A DNA stretch of 64,000 nt, taken from NCBI RefSeq assembly GCF_002813455.1, contig NZ_PHHE01000001.1, positions 1,054,001 through 1,118,000 of the forward strand, read 5' to 3'. Position 1 is the first letter of the stretch; each line of letters begins with the position of its first letter. Positions 44,451 through 53,700 of this stretch are shown piece after piece. The DNA is from Pseudomonas baetica. Lineage in GTDB: Bacteria > Pseudomonadota > Gammaproteobacteria > Pseudomonadales > Pseudomonadaceae. A program made the translations under genes and the position numbers. Below the pieces are notes generated by a model. The model was not told the origin of the DNA and did not search any database. It was given only the letters and a program-made list of their open reading frames with translations.

Positions 44451-45431
44451 ATGACGCAGTTCTATGATGCCCGAGGCAATATCTACGGCGTAATCTCACC
44501 TGCTGCATTGCAAGCGGCGGGTATTGATTTGCCTGCAAGCGCCATCGAATGTGCCGCGGCGCGTCAGTCGTGGAGTGAGGCGGCGATCAAGTTCTGCTGC
44601 GATTGGCCAGAAGGCCAACGTCCGGCGAACAGCAAGTCCCACCGCAGCGACGGTCTGCTGATCGGCCCGTTCCAGAACTCGCCACCGTTCGATGTGTTGA
44701 TCGTCAACACCGACGGCACATTCGCCGAGCGCAGTGGCAACGGCTTGACGATTTTTTCTCAGGCGCTGACCGAGCAAGGCTTACTGCCGGAGGAGGGGGC
44801 GCTGCTACGCGTTCATCACGACAAGGGTGAGCCGGTGGAGACTTCGGTGAAGTCTGCTGAAGTCGAGGGTGTAAAGGGTTTCTGGCTCGACCTCGGCCAA
44901 CCCGCATTCGGGTCCGAAGCGGTCGGTGCGCAGAATGTTCAAAGCAGTGGATTCAATGGTCGTGAAGTGAGCCATGTCCAACCCTTGGCACAACTTGACT
45001 GCACATGGGGCCATAGCCAATTCGTGCGCATCGGCAATCCGCATTGCGTGACGTTGCTGACAGACGTTGCCGGGTTACCGAGTAACGAGCAGATGCGCGA
45101 AGCGCCACTGGCCCAAGGCTTGACCCGTATTGCCTACGCCATGCCGACCGGCGCGGGAGAACCTTGTCCGGCAGGCGTCAACTTGCAATGGGCCGTGCGT
45201 GAGTCGGAGCAGCGAATCGTCGCGCGGGTGTTCGAGCGCGGTGAAGGGCCGACCGCATCGTCCGGTACCAGCGCCAGTGCGGTGGCGTGTGCGGCGTGGC
45301 GCGTCGGTTGGGTCGCGGCCGCAGCGGTGCAGGTGGTCATGCCTGGCGGCACGGCACCGATACTGCTCGAAGAGACAGAGGATGAACGGGTGCGCGTCAG
45401 CTTGTTCGGCACAGCCCGCCTCATGCGTTGA
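44451..45431 (+). CDS. DapF-fold protein with both catalytic cysteines replaced by serine
   Basis: A 326-residue protein with the duplicated diaminopimelate-epimerase fold. The first active-site block VNTDGTFAERSGNG has Ser95 where DapF has its catalytic Cys73. The second, FERGEGPTASSGTSASA, has Ser271 in place of Cys217. The RIGNPHCV and NTDG scaffold residues are retained. Two-base cofactor-free racemisation by thiols therefore looks lost or changed; related folds (proline racemase family) become dehydratases when one cysteine is substituted. No lysA or other lysine gene is nearby. The ATG at 44451 is preferred to the GTG one codon upstream. Confidence 0.78.
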   Translation: MTQFYDARGNIYGVISPAALQAAGIDLPASAIECAAARQSWSEAAIKFCCDWPEGQRPANSKSHRSDGLLIGPFQNSPPFDVLIVNTDGTFAERSGNGLTIFSQALTEQGLLPEEGALLRVHHDKGEPVETSVKSAEVEGVKGFWLDLGQPAFGSEAVGAQNVQSSGFNGREVSHVQPLAQLDCTWGHSQFVRIGNPHCVTLLTDVAGLPSNEQMREAPLAQGLTRIAYAMPTGAGEPCPAGVNLQWAVRESEQRIVARVFERGEGPTASSGTSASAVACAAWRVGWVAAAAVQVVMPGGTAPILLEETEDERVRVSLFGTARLMR

Positions 45432-45439
45432 ATTCACAA

Positions 45440-45552
45440 CCGCTATCGCGGGTAAGCCACGCTCCCACAGGGTTTGCCGGCGTTCACAATTGAAGTGTCC
45501 GCTACACAAACCTGTGGGAACGATCAAGATCGCAGCCTTCGCAAGCTACATG
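45440..45552. repeat. Degenerate REP remnants
   Basis: Partial REP arms of two classes lie together: CGCTATCGCGGGTAAGCCAC with CTCCCACAGG, then CTGTGGGAACG joined to AAGATCGCAGCCTTCGCAAG. They look like decayed copies between the DapF-like and CMD-family genes. Confidence 0.5.
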
Positions 45553-45563
45553 GCGCAATACGC

Positions 45564-46217
45564 TCAGTGGGCGTTGAACAACGTCACGCTCGCCACTTGG
45601 TCACCCTGTACAACCAGTCGCAGCAACGCCTGCGGGGTGGGCTGTTGTTCAAAGCACTCAACGATGACCGAGTGCGCCGAAGTCGCCAGCAGCGTCAAGC
45701 TCCGGGCATGCTTCAACTGGCGTTTCACCGCCGCACTGACAGGTATCGGCGCATGCCCTTGGCGCACTTGCTCACAGAACGTCAAAGCAATTTCACGCGG
45801 CGTCGGGGCAGGAGGTGATGTCAGGCCAGCCTCGTCGAACAGACGATTGAGTTGCTCGGCCGCGCTCACCGCCCGGGGAAACCCAGCGAATGCCGCTGCC
45901 TGCAAGAGCACTTCGGTCATTTCACCGGGCGCCAGTCCCGAGGCCAGCCCCGTCTTGAGATGGACGCTCAACGGAATTTCGACCATGCCTGAGGCCACGA
46001 TCGCGGCGAACGACACCGCTTCCCGCAGGCGCGGGTCGAGGCCGGGGCGCGCATGCAAATGGCCGTACACAACGCCGACGGCCAGTTCAGCCAACGCCGG
46101 GACAGTATGGAACAGCGCATCGAGACGGGTGCCAACGTCGGGCACCAGATCGGTAAACGTATCGCGGCCCTCACGGTAAAGGGTTGCCATGGGCGCGGAG
46201 GAGGGTTTGTGGGGCAT
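45564..46217 (-). CDS. Carboxymuconolactone decarboxylase family protein
   Basis: A 217-residue protein. Residues about 20-120 form the AhpD/CMD helical fold (GLDPRLREAVSFAAIVASGMVEIPLSVHL, then GEMTEVLLQAAAFAGFPRAVSA). The CxxC of AhpD peroxidases is absent, so it is closer to decarboxylase-like members. The last ~85 residues continue beyond the usual fold and may be a small second domain. GAGGAC precedes the ATG. It is divergent from the Rieske oxygenase gene, with a palindrome between them, which suggests common control. Confidence 0.75.
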   Translation of the reverse strand: MPHKPSSAPMATLYREGRDTFTDLVPDVGTRLDALFHTVPALAELAVGVVYGHLHARPGLDPRLREAVSFAAIVASGMVEIPLSVHLKTGLASGLAPGEMTEVLLQAAAFAGFPRAVSAAEQLNRLFDEAGLTSPPAPTPREIALTFCEQVRQGHAPIPVSAAVKRQLKHARSLTLLATSAHSVIVECFEQQPTPQALLRLVVQGDQVASVTLFNAH

Positions 46218-46349
46218 GTCGTGTCCTCAAGTCAATGAGGATGGTGGTTGATCAACGACGCACGAACTTCGGCATGAAAAAGCATCCATCCGGGAGGTCG
46301 CGGCCCGTTGAGGCGGCGGCCCCTACACCTTAACTCATCGATTGCACGC

Positions 46350-46367
46350 AAGAACCTGTTAGTTCTT
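46350..46367. promoter_or_regulatory. Palindrome in a divergent promoter
   Basis: A perfect 6-6-6 dyad AAGAAC-CTGTTA-GTTCTT lies between the CMD-family gene and the Rieske oxygenase gene, 97 bp before the latter's start. It is a plausible operator, but no regulator gene is adjacent. Confidence 0.35.
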
Positions 46368-46463
46368 ACAGTTTACGATCCTCGAAATTGCGCCTAAAAC
46401 GGAGGCTGTGCAATCGCAAAGACTCCTGCCGTGTCGATGCTCGATCAGTATTCGGAGGCGATG

Positions 46464-47621
46464 ATGGATCATCAAACGCAAGTTCTACTCATAAAGGAAA
46501 TCTTCAATCTACTGGAGCAGGGTTCGACCAGTCTTGCGCAGGAGCCGTTTCTTAATCCAGTGTCCGTTTACCACTGTACTGACCATCTGGCGCTGGAGCA
46601 GGCCGGTCTGTTCGACGCATCTCCCTTGCTAATGGGGTTGAGTAGTCAGTTGGATCATCCGGGTGCTTATCTGACGGATGACCTGTGCGGCGTGCCGGTA
46701 GTGATCATTCGCACGGCCGAAGGCAGATTGAGCGCGTTCATCAATGTCTGTCGACACCGGGGAGCCAGACTGCTTGAGGGGCAAGGGACGTTGAAAAACG
46801 CTTTGACTTGTCCATATCACGGCTGGATGTACAACCTTCAAGGTCAGCTGGTGCAATTGGCGCCAGCTGGCAGTTTTCCGGGTTTGCAGTGTGCCGACCG
46901 CAATCTGGTGAGCCTGCCGGTGATCGAACGGCACGGGCTGATCTGGGGTTATCGGCGGGCCGGGAAGCCTGTTGCTTCGCAAAGCCCATTAGGCGCACTT
47001 GATGCGGAAATCGGCCATTTCCTATTCGAGGGTTTTTCGCTCTATGAAACGCGACTGTTGGAAAAACCGTTCAACTGGAAAAATGCGCTCGAAACTTTTT
47101 TCGAAAACTGGCATTTCCCTTTTCTGCATCAGAACACCGTAGCGTCGATTTTTCTTCCTGCGGTCAGCCAGTTTGAAGCCTTTGGCAACAATGCTCGTCT
47201 GGTCATGCCGCGACGAACGATTCTGGGCCTGCGCGATCAGCCTGCCCAGCAGTGGGATTTACTCAAGCATTCATTGGTCATTTATTTTCTTTTTCCCAAT
47301 ACGCTATTGCTCTGGCAACGCGATCACCTGGAAGTCTGGCGGGTTTTTCCGAAGCCGCAAATGCCTGACGCCTGCCTGGCCCAAGTCTCACTTTATACGC
47401 CGCATAAAGCGGTCACGGCTCGTGAGCGCGAAATCTGGGACAAGAACATGAAGCTACTGCTGGAAACGGTCGATGGGGAGGACTTCGAGGTCAGCGCGAA
47501 AATACAACAGGGCATTGCGTCAGGTGCACAGACACACCTGACGTACGGCAGAAATGAACCGGCTCTCCAGCATTTTCACCGGATGATCCAGCAAGCGCTG
47601 GCAGCGTACCGAGCGTCGTAA
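46464..47621 (+). CDS. Rieske oxygenase alpha subunit (CntA/YeaW-like active site)
   Basis: A 385-residue ring-hydroxylating-type oxygenase. The Rieske [2Fe-2S] ligands are Cys96, His98, Cys116 and His119 (CRHRG, CPYHGW). The mononuclear iron site is in a segment beginning NWK, with His217 and His222. The bridging acid between the two metal centres is Glu214, not the usual Asp, as I recall for carnitine monooxygenase CntA. No reductase or ferredoxin gene is adjacent, so electron partners must be elsewhere. The start at 46464 has GGAGG at 5 nt; earlier in-frame starts exist (46431, 46437). Confidence 0.82.
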   Translation: MDHQTQVLLIKEIFNLLEQGSTSLAQEPFLNPVSVYHCTDHLALEQAGLFDASPLLMGLSSQLDHPGAYLTDDLCGVPVVIIRTAEGRLSAFINVCRHRGARLLEGQGTLKNALTCPYHGWMYNLQGQLVQLAPAGSFPGLQCADRNLVSLPVIERHGLIWGYRRAGKPVASQSPLGALDAEIGHFLFEGFSLYETRLLEKPFNWKNALETFFENWHFPFLHQNTVASIFLPAVSQFEAFGNNARLVMPRRTILGLRDQPAQQWDLLKHSLVIYFLFPNTLLLWQRDHLEVWRVFPKPQMPDACLAQVSLYTPHKAVTAREREIWDKNMKLLLETVDGEDFEVSAKIQQGIASGAQTHLTYGRNEPALQHFHRMIQQALAAYRAS

Positions 47622-47658
47622 ACCGAGTCGATTCGACGGCGCTGGACACCTTGATTGC

Positions 47659-48906
47659 TCAGAGAGGCCGGTCGCTGAACTCCACCACCGGCATCTGCCG
47701 CTTCATCAACACCTCGCCGCCACGAATCGAATACAGCGGCAGACCCTGGCAGCGAATAACCTCGTAATCGCTGTCCGCCGACAGAATCAGCAGGTTCGCC
47801 GGCCGTCCCTGTTCCAGCCCGTAGCGCTCGCCCAGGTTCATGGCTTTGGCGCTGTTGTCCGTCACCAGATCCAGCGCACTTTGCAGGTTGCGGTAACCGA
47901 GCATGTGGCAGATGTGCAGCCCGGCTTCAAGTACGCGCAGGATGTTGCCGTTGCCCAGCGGATACCACGGGTCGACGATCGAATCCTGGCCGAAACACAC
48001 GTTCATCCCGGCCTCCAGCAACTCGTTCACCCGCGTCACGCCACGGCGTTTCGGGAAGTTGTCGAAGCGTCCTTGCAGGTGGATGCTTTCGGTCGGGCAG
48101 GAGACAAAACTGATCCCGGAATGGCCAAGCAGGCGGAACAGTTTCGCGCAGTAGGCATTGTCGTAAGAACCCATCGCTGTGGTGTGGCTGGCGGTGACGA
48201 GGGCGCCCATGTCACGGCTGCGCGCCTCTTCGGCGAGTACTTCGAGGAAGCGTGAGTGCGGGTCATCGGTTTCGTCGCAATGCACATCCACCAGGCAGCC
48301 AGTGCGCTCGGCCAGGTCCATCAGAAACTTCACCGAACTCACGCCCTGATCGCGGGTGTACTCGAAATGCGGAATGCCGCCGACCACGTCCGCGCCCATG
48401 CGGATCGCTTCTTCCATCAACTCACGGCCGTTGCGGAACGACTCGATGCCTTCCTGCGGGAAGGCGACGATTTGCAGGTCAATCAGGTGTCGGCTCTCTT
48501 CGCGCACTTCGAGCATGGCTTTGAGCGCGGTGAGTTGCGGGTCGGTGACGTCTACGTGGGTGCGCACGTGCTGGATGCCGTGGGCGGCCAGCGCCTGAAT
48601 GGTTTTCTTGGCGCGGGTCTTGGTGTCTTCTTCGGTGATGGTGACCTTGCGCTCGCCCCAGCACTCGATGCCTTCGAACAGCGTGCCACTCATGTTCCAG
48701 CGAGGCTCGCCGGCGGTGAGGGTGGCGTCGAGGTGAATGTGCGGCTCGACGAAGGGCGGCACCACCAGATTGCCGCCGGCGTCGAGGTCGTTCGGGCCCA
48801 GCGTCGGGGCTTCGGTCTGGCGGGCGATGCTGCGGATCAGCCCGTCTTCGAGGTGCAATTCGTGCAAACCTTCCTGGTTGCGCAAACGGGCGTTGATGAT
48901 GTGCAT
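47659..48906 (-). CDS. codA: Cytosine deaminase
   Basis: A 415-residue amidohydrolase converting cytosine to uracil. Alignment by eye with E. coli CodA at a constant offset of 5 gives metal ligands His56, His58, His209, His241 and Asp308, Gln151 for substrate and Glu212 as proton shuttle. The residue after the metal aspartate is Ser309 where E. coli has Asp314, a position known to affect substrate preference. AAGGA precedes the ATG. It lies 14 nt downstream of codB in one operon; a long upstream frame extension is antisense noise. Confidence 0.88.
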   Translation of the reverse strand: MHIINARLRNQEGLHELHLEDGLIRSIARQTEAPTLGPNDLDAGGNLVVPPFVEPHIHLDATLTAGEPRWNMSGTLFEGIECWGERKVTITEEDTKTRAKKTIQALAAHGIQHVRTHVDVTDPQLTALKAMLEVREESRHLIDLQIVAFPQEGIESFRNGRELMEEAIRMGADVVGGIPHFEYTRDQGVSSVKFLMDLAERTGCLVDVHCDETDDPHSRFLEVLAEEARSRDMGALVTASHTTAMGSYDNAYCAKLFRLLGHSGISFVSCPTESIHLQGRFDNFPKRRGVTRVNELLEAGMNVCFGQDSIVDPWYPLGNGNILRVLEAGLHICHMLGYRNLQSALDLVTDNSAKAMNLGERYGLEQGRPANLLILSADSDYEVIRCQGLPLYSIRGGEVLMKRQMPVVEFSDRPL

Positions 48907-48920
48907 CAGGCAAATCCTTC

Positions 48921-50192
48921 TTATAGGTCTTGTAGAGGCGCGCTGGCGCGGCGGGCGCCGAGCAGGCCGGTGACGATGACATACGTTAGCGCGGCAGCGG
49001 CAATCCCTACCAGCGGCGCGACCCACGGCGAACTGAAAGCGGCGACGGTGCCGACCCCGTAGGCCCCAAGCCCCGGCCAGTTGAACGCCGGCAGCCGTGC
49101 GTCGGCCAGCCGCGGATAATGCCCGCGCCAGCGGTAGAAGAAGTCGGCCATGATCACCCCGCCAATTGGCGGAATCACCGTGCCGAGCAGAATCAGATAC
49201 GGCACCAGCATGTCGTACATGCCCAGCAAGGCGAGAAGGGTGCCGATCACCGCTCCGGCCAGGGTCACGGTTTTGCGTCGGCCGGTGCGCAACAGGTTGC
49301 ATCCGGCGACAGCGAAGTTGTAGATGGTGTTGTCCTGGGTGCTCCAGATATTGAGCAACAGCATCGCCATTGCCGCCATGGCGAAACCTTGCAACAGCAG
49401 CACTTCAACCACATCCGGCTGCTGATAGACGATGGCGCCGTAGGCACCGATCAGCACCATCAGGCCATTGCCGATGAAGAAGCCGATCAGGCTGGCCAGC
49501 ACTGCGACTTTTGCCGAGCGCGAGAAGCGCGTCCAGTTGGTCGCCTGGGTCGCGCCGCTGACGAAAGTGCCGAACACCAGGGTGATCGCGGTCGACCAGT
49601 CCAGCGAGCCACTTGGCACCACGCTGAGCAATCCCTCGAAACCGCCAACCTTCACCGTCGCCACCCACATCGACAGCATCAACAGCAACATCATCGCCGG
49701 TACCGCGATGTACGAGAGAATCTCCAGCCCGCGATAACCGACATACGCCGTGGCGCAGAACACCAGGCCGAACAGCACCATCAGCCCGAGCACGGTGCCT
49801 TCGCTCAACTCGAAGTATTTGCCGAGCACCACCGCGGCGGTTGCGGTGCCCCAGGCATACCAGCCGATCTGGGTGAAACCGAGGATCAGGTCGCTGAGTT
49901 TGCTGCCGACTTCACCGAAACAGAAACGGCCCATCAACACTGAATTAAGACCGCTCTTGAAAGCGATGTAACCGAGGCCTGCCGCATACAGGCCAAGCAG
50001 CAGGTTGCCGACGATGATCACCGCCATCATCTCGGCAAAACCGAACGCCACACCGAGCTTGCCGCCGGCGAACATGGTCGCGGTGAAGAACGTGAAACCG
50101 AGCAGCACCATGGCGGTGGACGCCAGGCCTTTGCGTGCATGCATCGGGACTTCGCTGAGGGGGTAATCGTTGCCGGGATCGTGCTGCGTCAT
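48921..50192 (-). CDS. codB: Cytosine permease, NCS1 family
   Basis: A 423-residue inner-membrane symporter with about 12 helices. FTATMFAGGKLGVAFGF near the N-terminus and SGATQATNWTRFSRSAK in the middle are typical NCS1/CodB blocks. It imports cytosine, or related pyrimidines, for the deaminase encoded downstream. The ATG at 50192 follows CAAGGAAC. First gene of the codBA pair; the promoter lies in the 518-nt region before the toxin gene. Confidence 0.88.
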   Translation of the reverse strand: MTQHDPGNDYPLSEVPMHARKGLASTAMVLLGFTFFTATMFAGGKLGVAFGFAEMMAVIIVGNLLLGLYAAGLGYIAFKSGLNSVLMGRFCFGEVGSKLSDLILGFTQIGWYAWGTATAAVVLGKYFELSEGTVLGLMVLFGLVFCATAYVGYRGLEILSYIAVPAMMLLLMLSMWVATVKVGGFEGLLSVVPSGSLDWSTAITLVFGTFVSGATQATNWTRFSRSAKVAVLASLIGFFIGNGLMVLIGAYGAIVYQQPDVVEVLLLQGFAMAAMAMLLLNIWSTQDNTIYNFAVAGCNLLRTGRRKTVTLAGAVIGTLLALLGMYDMLVPYLILLGTVIPPIGGVIMADFFYRWRGHYPRLADARLPAFNWPGLGAYGVGTVAAFSSPWVAPLVGIAAAALTYVIVTGLLGARRASAPLQDL

Positions 50193-50710
50193 GGGGCGTT
50201 CCTTGCTGAAAAGGGGAAGACGCGGAAGAGGGTTGCAGTGGTCGTGCCAAGCAGATAATTGCCGGTATATATAGACGAAACAGCGAATCTCGGCGCGAAA
50301 CCGGTGCACCTTTCGAAACCCAGGTCCTATCAAGGAGCTGCCGAAGGCTGCGATCTTTGTTCGTGTTTTTATAAATCAAGAAATCGCAGTGCCTACAGCG
50401 AGCAATGGTGTCGGGTCAGGGACGCGCGGCAGAGCGCCAACTCGTCATCGCTATTTCGACCCTTGCCATTGAGAGCAATCTGTCGCGTCGCGTTCTTGTT
50501 GTTCGAAGTTATCGAAGTAAGTTTGTTTGTCTAAAAGTTATTGATTATTTCGGTAATTGTTTGTGGTGGGTTGCTTTTGGTTTTTGCAAAAGGATCGGTT
50601 AGTTTGTTTTAACTCTATTTTTCGAGAAGTAGCTGATTTCATTGTTTGTGAAGTCTGGGCGTGTCTTGATTGTTTTGTTTTTAAATTTATTGCTCTTGGG
50701 AAATTTGCGG
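50193..50710. other. Intergenic region upstream of codBA and of the toxin gene
   Basis: About 518 nt without a credible gene. The codB-proximal part has ordinary GC and a degenerate REP; the toxin-proximal 200 nt are markedly T/A-rich. No clear promoter, operator or terminator was identified. A short hydrophobic leader-like translation (from a TTG at 50644) precedes the toxin ATG in frame. Confidence 0.55.
50333..50398. repeat. Degenerate REP pair, second class
   Basis: AGGAGCTGCCGAAGGCTGCG and the shortened inverse AAATCGCAGTGCCTACAG flank a spacer. The right arm has lost several bases compared with copies at 12116 and 14240. Confidence 0.65.
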
Positions 50711-53700
50711 ATGTCTGAAGAATATATTGTGTTGTCTGAAAGTCTGGAATGGCGGGAACTTGTTCGCCCCTTGGAACTTGAGACGGCTCTGGCTGCATTT
50801 AAGGGGTCCGAGCACTACGAGGCAGCAATCAGGTATCACGAAGGCGCACTTTCGCAGGAAACTTCGCAAGGCATGCTCCAGGCCATCAGCCTGTTGAAGG
50901 AAACGCTGCAGACATTGGGGCGTGATCAGGCCAGCGTTGTTTTTGGCAACCTTTTTGAAAAAGTCGAGAAGTACCATCAGCGCTTGCAGAACACGGTATC
51001 GATTACCGCAAAGGAAGTGCCTGGGCACATGCACTTTGTCTGGGTGGGGGGCGCCATGTTCGGCGCCAACCAACGTGATTACTTCAACATCTGGAAAGCT
51101 CGGACACCCAAGGACCTTACCTTCAGCATCTGGTACGACCCGCAAGCGTTAATGGCTTTTGACGTCAGCCGCACCATCATCCAGGCGGCAAAGGCCGATG
51201 CCATGCTGGCAGGTGGGGATCAACCGGTCTCCAGAGCAGCGCTTATCCGGTTGTATGAGAAGCGCCTGGCGGTGTTGCGGCGGCAGGCGTTCGAATTCAT
51301 CCAGCAAGCGCAGTTGCGCGGCCTCGCCCCTGATGAGGCGCGGATCGAGTTGCTGGTTCAGGCGTATGGTCAAGACCGTGCGCAACTCCAGGCCGCAAGA
51401 ACCCGGTATCTGCAAAGTCATCTGGACATGGCCGATGACCGTGTGCGGTTGCGCAACGCCCGTGAAGAGTTTCAGTCGCACGCCCTGTGGTCTGCGTACG
51501 ATCGCGAAATTTCCTTGAGAGGCAACTTCGCGGCCGCCTCGGATATCGTCCGTCTGCAAGCTGTGTATCAAGAGGGAGGTACTTACAGCGATCTGGATTA
51601 CTTGCCGCCACTGATCGATGAAATGGGCGGTGTCAATGTTACGAAGTTTAACAAAGCTGCCCGAACCGGTGTCTTGCAGTTAGTGCTTGATCACAATAAT
51701 AAACTGATGCCAGGGCGGGAGAAAAACCGCTACAAGGATTTCTTGAAATATATTCCGCCAGAGAGTCTGGCCGCCCTAGAAGTGTTTGCCAGAAGCGCTC
51801 CGGGTCTAGATCAAGTGTTTGCATCGCTGAACGGGCAAGCCACCGCGGTGGATGTATTGGGTCGTGGTTCGCCAGATGATTTCACTGTAAAAAATCCGAA
51901 TCTGATGAATGCATTTATCGTTGCGCATCCGAACGCCGGCATGACTCTCTCAACGATGAATTTGATTCGTTACTACTATGACATAATTGAATCCGTAGAA
52001 CAGGAGTTGGACAAAAGGGGATTAGCGTGGGGGGATGACGAAGTTTTGGATATCACTCAAAACAAGGTGCGCGAAATCGATTTTCCTTTTGCCGGGGATG
52101 AGGCAATAACCCGTATCTGGGCTATTCATGAGTCGAAGATTGTCAGCGCTATTGTGCATTACCACCGTGACGGCGTCGCACCGGGAGCCGGTGGCACCAT
52201 CAACTTGACCGGACCGGGTGCATTGCAGGCCGGCGCAGATTTCTTTGCAGCACTTCAATACACGCTCGTTGGGGCTACGAACGCCAAGGCGTTGCAATAC
52301 ATACGCAAAGGCTACAACACAGCAACCGAAGAAGAGTTGATCAGTGGCTGGATAGAGCGCGACGTCTCCGACGCCGAGTGGATCAAGAACGAGCAGAACG
52401 CCTGGCGCGACGGCAAGTTCAAGGCCCGCTACCAAGCCAATCTGCAGGACTTGCTCAAGTCGGGCAACACCCTGACGTTCAAGCGCGGCTGGCCTGTCGT
52501 TGAAGGCAAACCCGTCATGCTGACTAGCATCTTGCAGCGGCTGATCGATGACTTGGGCGAGCCGTTCATTCGCGCCATGGCTGACAAGCTCAGCGGTGAC
52601 GTGGTTTTCGACAGGAGCGTGCATCTGGGGTATGACGAGCGCCAGCAGGTCATCAACCAGGCGGCCAGCGAGGCGCCACTGTCTGTCGGCGCGCAGCATT
52701 CGAGCAATCTCAACGAACTCTTGACTCACCTGGAACGCGGCTCACTGCCGATTGAACAGATAAGTCCTTTGCAACGGGTGGTGGTCGGTGGCTTGTTCGG
52801 CGCCGAAAGCCTGGATGTCGCAGGCTTTGCCGACGCCTGGCAAGCGGCCCGGGACCTGGCCAGAGCAACCGCCGATGGCGGCGTGTTCGCTCGCTATGCC
52901 GCGCTGGAAAAATGGTTGCAGCAGCGTCAGGCGCCAGCCTTTCAGGCGGCGCTCGCACAGCCCGCCAAACCGGGCAATCAGACGGCCCGCGAGCTCAAGG
53001 CGCTGGCGTTGTCCGACCTGCTGACCCTGAACCAATGGGGCCGGCAGATCGCGCAAATCAACACCACGGCGCAATGGGAATACCGCACCCAGATCCTCAA
53101 ACGCGCAGCCCCGGTACGTGAGCAGTTCTTCAAGGCCGGTGCGCTGTCGGCCCGGCAGCTGCCTCAGGCATTGCTGATGCGCACGGCCGGTGATCCAGGT
53201 CGGCGCTGTTACCCGTTGGCGCTGCTCATGGCGGCTGCGTTAAGCCGTGGCGAAAGTGCCGAGCGCGCTGTCATCGGCAGGATCGCCAATGCCAATCTGG
53301 CGCCACAGGAGAACGACTCACGGGCACTGCTGTTGGCGCTGGATGAACTGCGCGACGTGCGCATGAGCGACGTGGGTGCGCCGTTGGGTGAGCAGAGTCT
53401 GCAAGCGATTGTGCGTGATCTGGAAGCGAAAGCAGACTCCAGTGTCTTGTTGCTCGATACCGGCAGTCATGCGCTGTTGGTGGCCAAGGTCGTGACGGCT
53501 GACAGCACGGCTTACCGTTTCTTCGAACCGAACTTTGCGGTGTATGGCTTCGCTCAGGGGTCGTTGTTGCAACAAGGCATCGAGGGTTACCTGTCGCGGG
53601 ACGGCGGTGAGCTGGCGAGGTTGTATGGCCTGGCTGATGCAACCGACTTGCGCTTCAACGTCATCGAATTGAATACGGCGGCCATCGCCGATCACGTGCT

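Noticed and set aside
50642..50710. A TTG start that would add a hydrophobic leader to the toxin
   Set aside because: The ribosome site is poor and too far away, and clostridial homologues lack signal peptides; the ATG at 50711 is preferred, though not proven.
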